DNA of 46,088 bases, from assembly GCF_001456025.1 (NCBI RefSeq), contig NZ_LMTZ01000120.1, forward strand, positions 1-46,088, in the 5' to 3' direction. The stretch is from Mastigocoleus testarum BC008 (GTDB lineage Bacteria > Cyanobacteriota > Cyanobacteriia > Cyanobacteriales > Nostocaceae). This document shows positions 42,512 through 46,088 of this stretch, one piece after another (the stretch's first letter is position 1; every line of letters begins with the position of its first letter). The notes below the pieces were generated by a model. It made no database searches and was not told where the DNA came from. It saw nothing but the letters and a program-made list of their open reading frames with translations. A program made the position numbers and the translations under genes.

Positions 42512-44779
42512 ATGAACACCTCAAGACTAAAGCTAAAGGGGATGAGCTGTGCTTCCTGTGCTAGCAGTATAGAAAAAATTATTAGTTCCCTTCCAGGAGT
42601 CAAGGAATGTGCTGTTAACTTTGGTGCACAACAAGCGACTGTTAAATATAATTCTCAAAAAATTGAGCTAAAACAAATTCAAAGTGCTGTAGATGCTGCT
42701 GGTTTTAAGGCTTACCCTCTCAACAAAGAAGGGATGACGATAGGGGAAGATGATAAGGAAAAAGCAGTTCGTAAAGCTCAAGAACGGGATCTAATTCTTA
42801 AACTGGTTGTAGGGAGTATTATCAGCATTATTTTAGTTGTTGCTTGTCTCCCGATGATGACTGGTTTGGAATTTTCCTTTATTCCTCGATGGTTGCATAA
42901 CCCCTGGTTACAGTTAATATTAACGACTCCAGTACAGTTTTGGTGTGGTTACGGATTCTATATTGGTAGTTGTAATGCTTTAAAACGTCAGACCGCGACT
43001 ATGGATACCTTAATTACTTTAGGTACGAGTGCGGCGTTTTTGTATTCTCTGGTTGTAACTGTATTTCCTGACTTCTTTGTCGAGAGAGGTTTGAGAGCGG
43101 AAGTCTATTACGAAACTTCTGCAGTTGTCATCACCTTAATTCTCTTGGGAAGATTATTTGAGCATCGTGCTAAGGGAAAAACTAGTGCAGCAATTCGGAA
43201 ACTAATTGGTTTACAACCTAGAAATGCTCGCGTAATTCGTAATGGAAGGGAAATAGATATTCTGATTCAAGAAGTTCAACTTGATGATGTGGTTATTGTC
43301 CGTCCTGGGGAAAAAATTCCGGTAGATGGGGAAGTGATAGAGGGTAATTCTACTGTAGATGAAGCAATGGTGACGGGTGAAAGTTTACCTGTTAAAAAAC
43401 AACCCGGTGATGAGGTTATTGGTGCAACGATTAATAAAACTGGTAGTTTTAAATTTAAAGCAACCAGAATTGGTAAAGATACGGTTTTAGCTCAAATTGT
43501 GCGATTAGTACAGGAAGCTCAAGGGAGTAAAGCTCCGATTCAACGCATAGCAGATCGAGTTACAGCTTGGTTTGTACCTGGGATTATTGCGATCGCGATC
43601 GCGACTTTTATTATTTGGTTGTATGGGACCAGAAATATTACTCTAGCTTTAATTCCCACCGTCAGCGTTTTGATTATTGCTTGTCCCTGTGCTTTGGGTT
43701 TAGCTACCCCCACATCGATTATGGTGGGAACTGGTAAAGGTGCAGAAAACGGTATTTTGATTAAAGGAGCGGAAAGTTTAGAATTAGCTCACAAAATCCA
43801 AACTATTGTTTTGGATAAAACCGGTACCTTAACGGAGGGAAAACCTACGGTTACTAATTTTATTACTGTGAATGGTACAGCTAACGGTAATGAGTTAAAA
43901 ATACTGAGTTTGGCTGCTTCACTAGAGCGTAATTCCGAACATCCTTTAGCGGAAGCGGTGGTTAGATATGCTCAATCTCAAGAGGTTGGAGTTAAAAATG
44001 TCCGCGATTTTGTCGCGGTTCCTGGAAGTGGGGTACAAGGATTTGTTTTAGATCATTTTGTACAGATTGGTACTTTACGCTGGCTAGAATCAGAGGGTAT
44101 CGATACCCAAATGTTTCTTCTTCAAAACAATACTTGGTCTAATGAAGGAAAAAGCGTGATTTGGCTCGCTGTGGATGGAAAAATAGAAGCATTAATGGGA
44201 ATTACTGATACCCTTAAAAGTACATCTAAAGAAGCAGTCAGGATGCTGCACAAATTAGGTTTAGAAGTGGTAATGCTCACGGGAGATAACCGTCCAACAG
44301 CAGAAGCTATTGCTCGTGAGGTTGGGATTGATCGCGTATTTGCTGAAGTTCGTCCTGATCGCAAAGCCGAACAAGTAAAAACGCTACAAAAGGAAAGTAG
44401 TAAAAAAGAACATAAAATTGTCGCGATGGTGGGTGATGGGATTAATGATGCTCCTGCATTAGCACAAGCAGATGTGGGAATTGCTATTGGTACAGGAACA
44501 GATGTTGCGATCGCGGCTAGCGATATCACCTTAATTTCTGGAGATTTACAGGGTATCATTACCGCTATTAAACTTTCCCATGCGACGGTTGGAAACATTC
44601 GTCAAAATCTCTTTTTTGCGTTTTTCTACAATATTTTAGGGATTCCCGTCGCTGCGGGGATTTTATTCCCCTTGTTTGGTTGGTTACTGAACCCAATCAT
44701 TGCTGGTGGTGGAATGGCTTTTAGTTCTGTTTCCGTGGTTACAAATGCTTTGCGTTTGCGGAACTTTAAAGCATATTAG
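42512..44779 (+). CDS. copA: Cu(I)-translocating P1B-type ATPase
   Basis: The 755-residue membrane ATPase has one N-terminal heavy-metal-binding domain with GMSCASCASSIEK (residues 11-23). The actuator motif VTGESLPVKK, the metal-selective CPC at residues 391-393 (IIACPCALGLATP), the phosphorylation site Asp435 (DKTGTLTEG) and the hinge GDGINDAPALAQADVG follow. The last helices carry FFYNILGIP and GGGMAFSSVSVVTNALRLR, the P1B-1 signature for Cu+ (and Ag+). It pumps copper out of the cytosol, as export/resistance CopA or as a supply pump (CtaA/PacS type); the sequence alone does not decide. No ribosome binding site is obvious. It fits the copper theme of nearby mbnP/mbnH and the LPMO. Confidence 0.95.
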   Translation: MNTSRLKLKGMSCASCASSIEKIISSLPGVKECAVNFGAQQATVKYNSQKIELKQIQSAVDAAGFKAYPLNKEGMTIGEDDKEKAVRKAQERDLILKLVVGSIISIILVVACLPMMTGLEFSFIPRWLHNPWLQLILTTPVQFWCGYGFYIGSCNALKRQTATMDTLITLGTSAAFLYSLVVTVFPDFFVERGLRAEVYYETSAVVITLILLGRLFEHRAKGKTSAAIRKLIGLQPRNARVIRNGREIDILIQEVQLDDVVIVRPGEKIPVDGEVIEGNSTVDEAMVTGESLPVKKQPGDEVIGATINKTGSFKFKATRIGKDTVLAQIVRLVQEAQGSKAPIQRIADRVTAWFVPGIIAIAIATFIIWLYGTRNITLALIPTVSVLIIACPCALGLATPTSIMVGTGKGAENGILIKGAESLELAHKIQTIVLDKTGTLTEGKPTVTNFITVNGTANGNELKILSLAASLERNSEHPLAEAVVRYAQSQEVGVKNVRDFVAVPGSGVQGFVLDHFVQIGTLRWLESEGIDTQMFLLQNNTWSNEGKSVIWLAVDGKIEALMGITDTLKSTSKEAVRMLHKLGLEVVMLTGDNRPTAEAIAREVGIDRVFAEVRPDRKAEQVKTLQKESSKKEHKIVAMVGDGINDAPALAQADVGIAIGTGTDVAIAASDITLISGDLQGIITAIKLSHATVGNIRQNLFFAFFYNILGIPVAAGILFPLFGWLLNPIIAGGGMAFSSVSVVTNALRLRNFKAY

Positions 44780-45132
44780 GGATTTCTAATAAATAAATTA
44801 TCCAAAAAACTCAATTTACTATAGTGTATAAGAATAATAATCATTATGATGTCGAAGAGGAGAAAAGGATATTGATGTCAACTTAAGGAAAAAGAAAATC
44901 TAGACAGACCTAAAGCAAAAAGATATGTACCGGACCCAGCGAACAAGGAAATAGAGAATAAGAATATGGAAATTACTATTTCTTTCGAGCAGCGTTGCTG
45001 AATATATTGTTGCAAGTTAAAATCTACTTTAAAATAAAAAAAAATTAGATTACTTTCACAATACAATAAAATATATTTTCTTGCTTTTACTAGCTTGTAT
45101 CTCAATATGCTTGGTTCGAATTTTTGTAGTAT
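44780..45132. other. Intergenic with Fur-box-like sequence
   Basis: The first part holds the Fur-box-like sequence listed below. The rest (44870-45132) has no recognised gene or terminator. Confidence 0.5.
44830..44848 (+). promoter_or_regulatory. Fur-box-like sequence
   Basis: AAGAATAATAATCATTATG matches the classic 19 bp Fur consensus at 15 positions, including an unbroken run ATAATCATTAT. It lies about 285 bp before the binding-protein gene, which is rather far, and just after copA. In AT-rich DNA a chance match is possible. Confidence 0.4.
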
Positions 45133-46023
45133 ATGAACAAAACCTCCACTCTTTTAATAACTATTTTGTTATTAACTTTCAATTCAATTGGTTGTTCAAA
45201 CAATACTAATACAACAGTAGAAAGATCCCAGATTCAAGCAGAAGCAAACTTAAGTAGAAAACAAGATTCAGCACAAAGAATTGTAACACTAACACCTTTA
45301 GCTGCAAACTTAATTTACAATTTAAACCCAAGTAAACTAGTTGCAATTCCAAATAGTAGAGATACTAACAAAAAGCCACAATTTACCAATTATCCAAAGG
45401 TTGCTCTTTACGGTAACGTCAATTTGGAAAAAATTATTGCACTCAAGCCCGATCTAGCTATCGGTTCTGGAGGTATGCATTCAGAAGCTTTGGCAAAATT
45501 GGAAAAATTAGGAGTAGATATCATTTCCCAAGAGATAAGAAGTTGGGAAGATTTAACAAATTTTACTCAAAAATTAGCAGTCCGGATCGGTGCTAATCCT
45601 CAACCAATTTTAGACAAGTATCAATCCTGTGTTGATAATATCCCGAAAAATGATAAATCAGTTTTAGTTTTAACCGGTAGAATACCCACATCTTCCCCTA
45701 ACAGAAATAGTTGGACGGGAGATTTATTAAATAAATTTAATTATCAAAATTTAACTGCTGATTTTCAATCAAATAGACCATTTTCAGGCTATTTAACTCT
45801 TTCACAGGAAAAAATATTGACAGCAAACCCCGATCTAATTTTTTTAGTTGAGTCTGATAATCTTAATCCAAATGTATTAAAAAAACTTCCCTTTTGGAAG
45901 AATCTAAAAGCAACACAAAAAGATCAGGTATATATTTTTCACCATGACGGTTTAATTACTCCTACTAGTCTTGAAACCATTACAGAAGTTTGTAGAAAAT
46001 TGCGTCAACTAGCACAGTCATAG
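45133..46023 (+). CDS. Periplasmic substrate-binding lipoprotein (BtuF/siderophore-type)
   Basis: The 296-residue protein has an N-terminal lipoprotein signal (LLITILLLTFNSIGCSN, Cys near 21) and a class III helical-backbone metal-receptor fold. Typical segments are RIVTLTPLAANLIYNLNPSK, VALYGNVNLEKIIALKPDLAIG, LEKLGVDII and GDLLNKFNYQNL. Family members deliver cobalamin, heme or iron-siderophore to an ABC importer. A Fur-box-like sequence upstream favours iron, but the permease and ATPase genes are not in the window. Binding specificity cannot be told by eye. Confidence 0.88.
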   Translation: MNKTSTLLITILLLTFNSIGCSNNTNTTVERSQIQAEANLSRKQDSAQRIVTLTPLAANLIYNLNPSKLVAIPNSRDTNKKPQFTNYPKVALYGNVNLEKIIALKPDLAIGSGGMHSEALAKLEKLGVDIISQEIRSWEDLTNFTQKLAVRIGANPQPILDKYQSCVDNIPKNDKSVLVLTGRIPTSSPNRNSWTGDLLNKFNYQNLTADFQSNRPFSGYLTLSQEKILTANPDLIFLVESDNLNPNVLKKLPFWKNLKATQKDQVYIFHHDGLITPTSLETITEVCRKLRQLAQS

Positions 46024-46030
46024 AAAATAG

Positions 46031-46057
46031 GGTGCTATGTGCAAATCATTAGCACCT
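46031..46057. repeat. Dispersed repeat, copy at window edge
   Basis: GGTGCTATGTGCAAATCATT and the following AGCACCTACG match the 36037-36063 repeat with a few substitutions. The element continues beyond the window. Confidence 0.6.
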
Positions 46058-46088
46058 ACGCGTCACATTGCGTTAATGCGTGTCCGTA

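Noticed and set aside
42247..42564. 105-codon frame before copA
   Set aside because: It overlaps the start of copA in another frame, is poor in coding character and starts in AT-rich DNA.

Overview
The window looks like the chromosome of a filamentous, probably heterocyst-forming cyanobacterium. The DNA is AT-rich, GCGATCGC (HIP1) octamers recur inside genes, and several genes are cyanobacterial hallmarks: a CemA-like PcxA proton-extrusion protein, a long-chain flavodoxin, an SLH-domain GHL10 protein, a paralogue of phosphoribulokinase and large NACHT/STAND ATPases with HEAT repeats. Short tandem repeats, palindromes and decayed mobile DNA fill the long intergenic gaps. I saw no rRNA, tRNA or CRISPR array.

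Layout. 1-5.1 kb: a sensory pair (a MetOD1-type protein and a PAS histidine kinase whose H-box His is replaced by Asn), a small Cys-rich protein, flavodoxin, and an alpha/beta-hydrolase-fold protein with no nucleophile Ser. 5.1-9.4 kb: an SLH/GHL10 envelope protein and a Tat-exported PhoD phosphatase. 10-19.5 kb: two very different HEAT-repeat STAND ATPases, one predicted to span the membrane and one a soluble NACHT, on either side of an AddB-like P-loop protein and pcxA. 19.6-23.1 kb: a perfect 5 x 45 bp repeat array fused to the 3' end of a nonsense-mutated tnpB, a small P-loop kinase, and an orphan double-glycine-leader peptide. 23.1-29.4 kb: glcF-glcE, a small tyrosine-phosphatase-like protein, a bacterial PARG (TIGR02452), a MITE-like element and a PRK paralogue. 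29.6-32.4 kb: an O-methyltransferase, an AraC regulator and a multi-pass membrane protein.

32.6-46 kb is the most distinctive part and has a copper and redox theme. An MbnP/MbnH pair (copper-binding protein plus its di-heme maturase) is followed by a graveyard of transposase and glycosidase fragments, then a secreted AA10 copper lytic polysaccharide monooxygenase with a CBM5/12-like chitin-binding tail. Next come a possible structured RNA, an FHA-flavin reductase-ferredoxin fusion paired with a membrane polyferredoxin (NosR/NapH type), a Cu(I) P1B ATPase, and a periplasmic metal-chelate binding lipoprotein downstream of a Fur-box-like sequence. That these genes work together in copper handling or oxidative polysaccharide attack is inference from gene content and proximity, because most are separate transcription units.

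Starts were adjusted where the longest open frame began at TTG but a better ATG lay inside, and TTG or GTG starts were kept where a ribosome binding site supported them. All family names come from motif recognition by eye. No database search was run.
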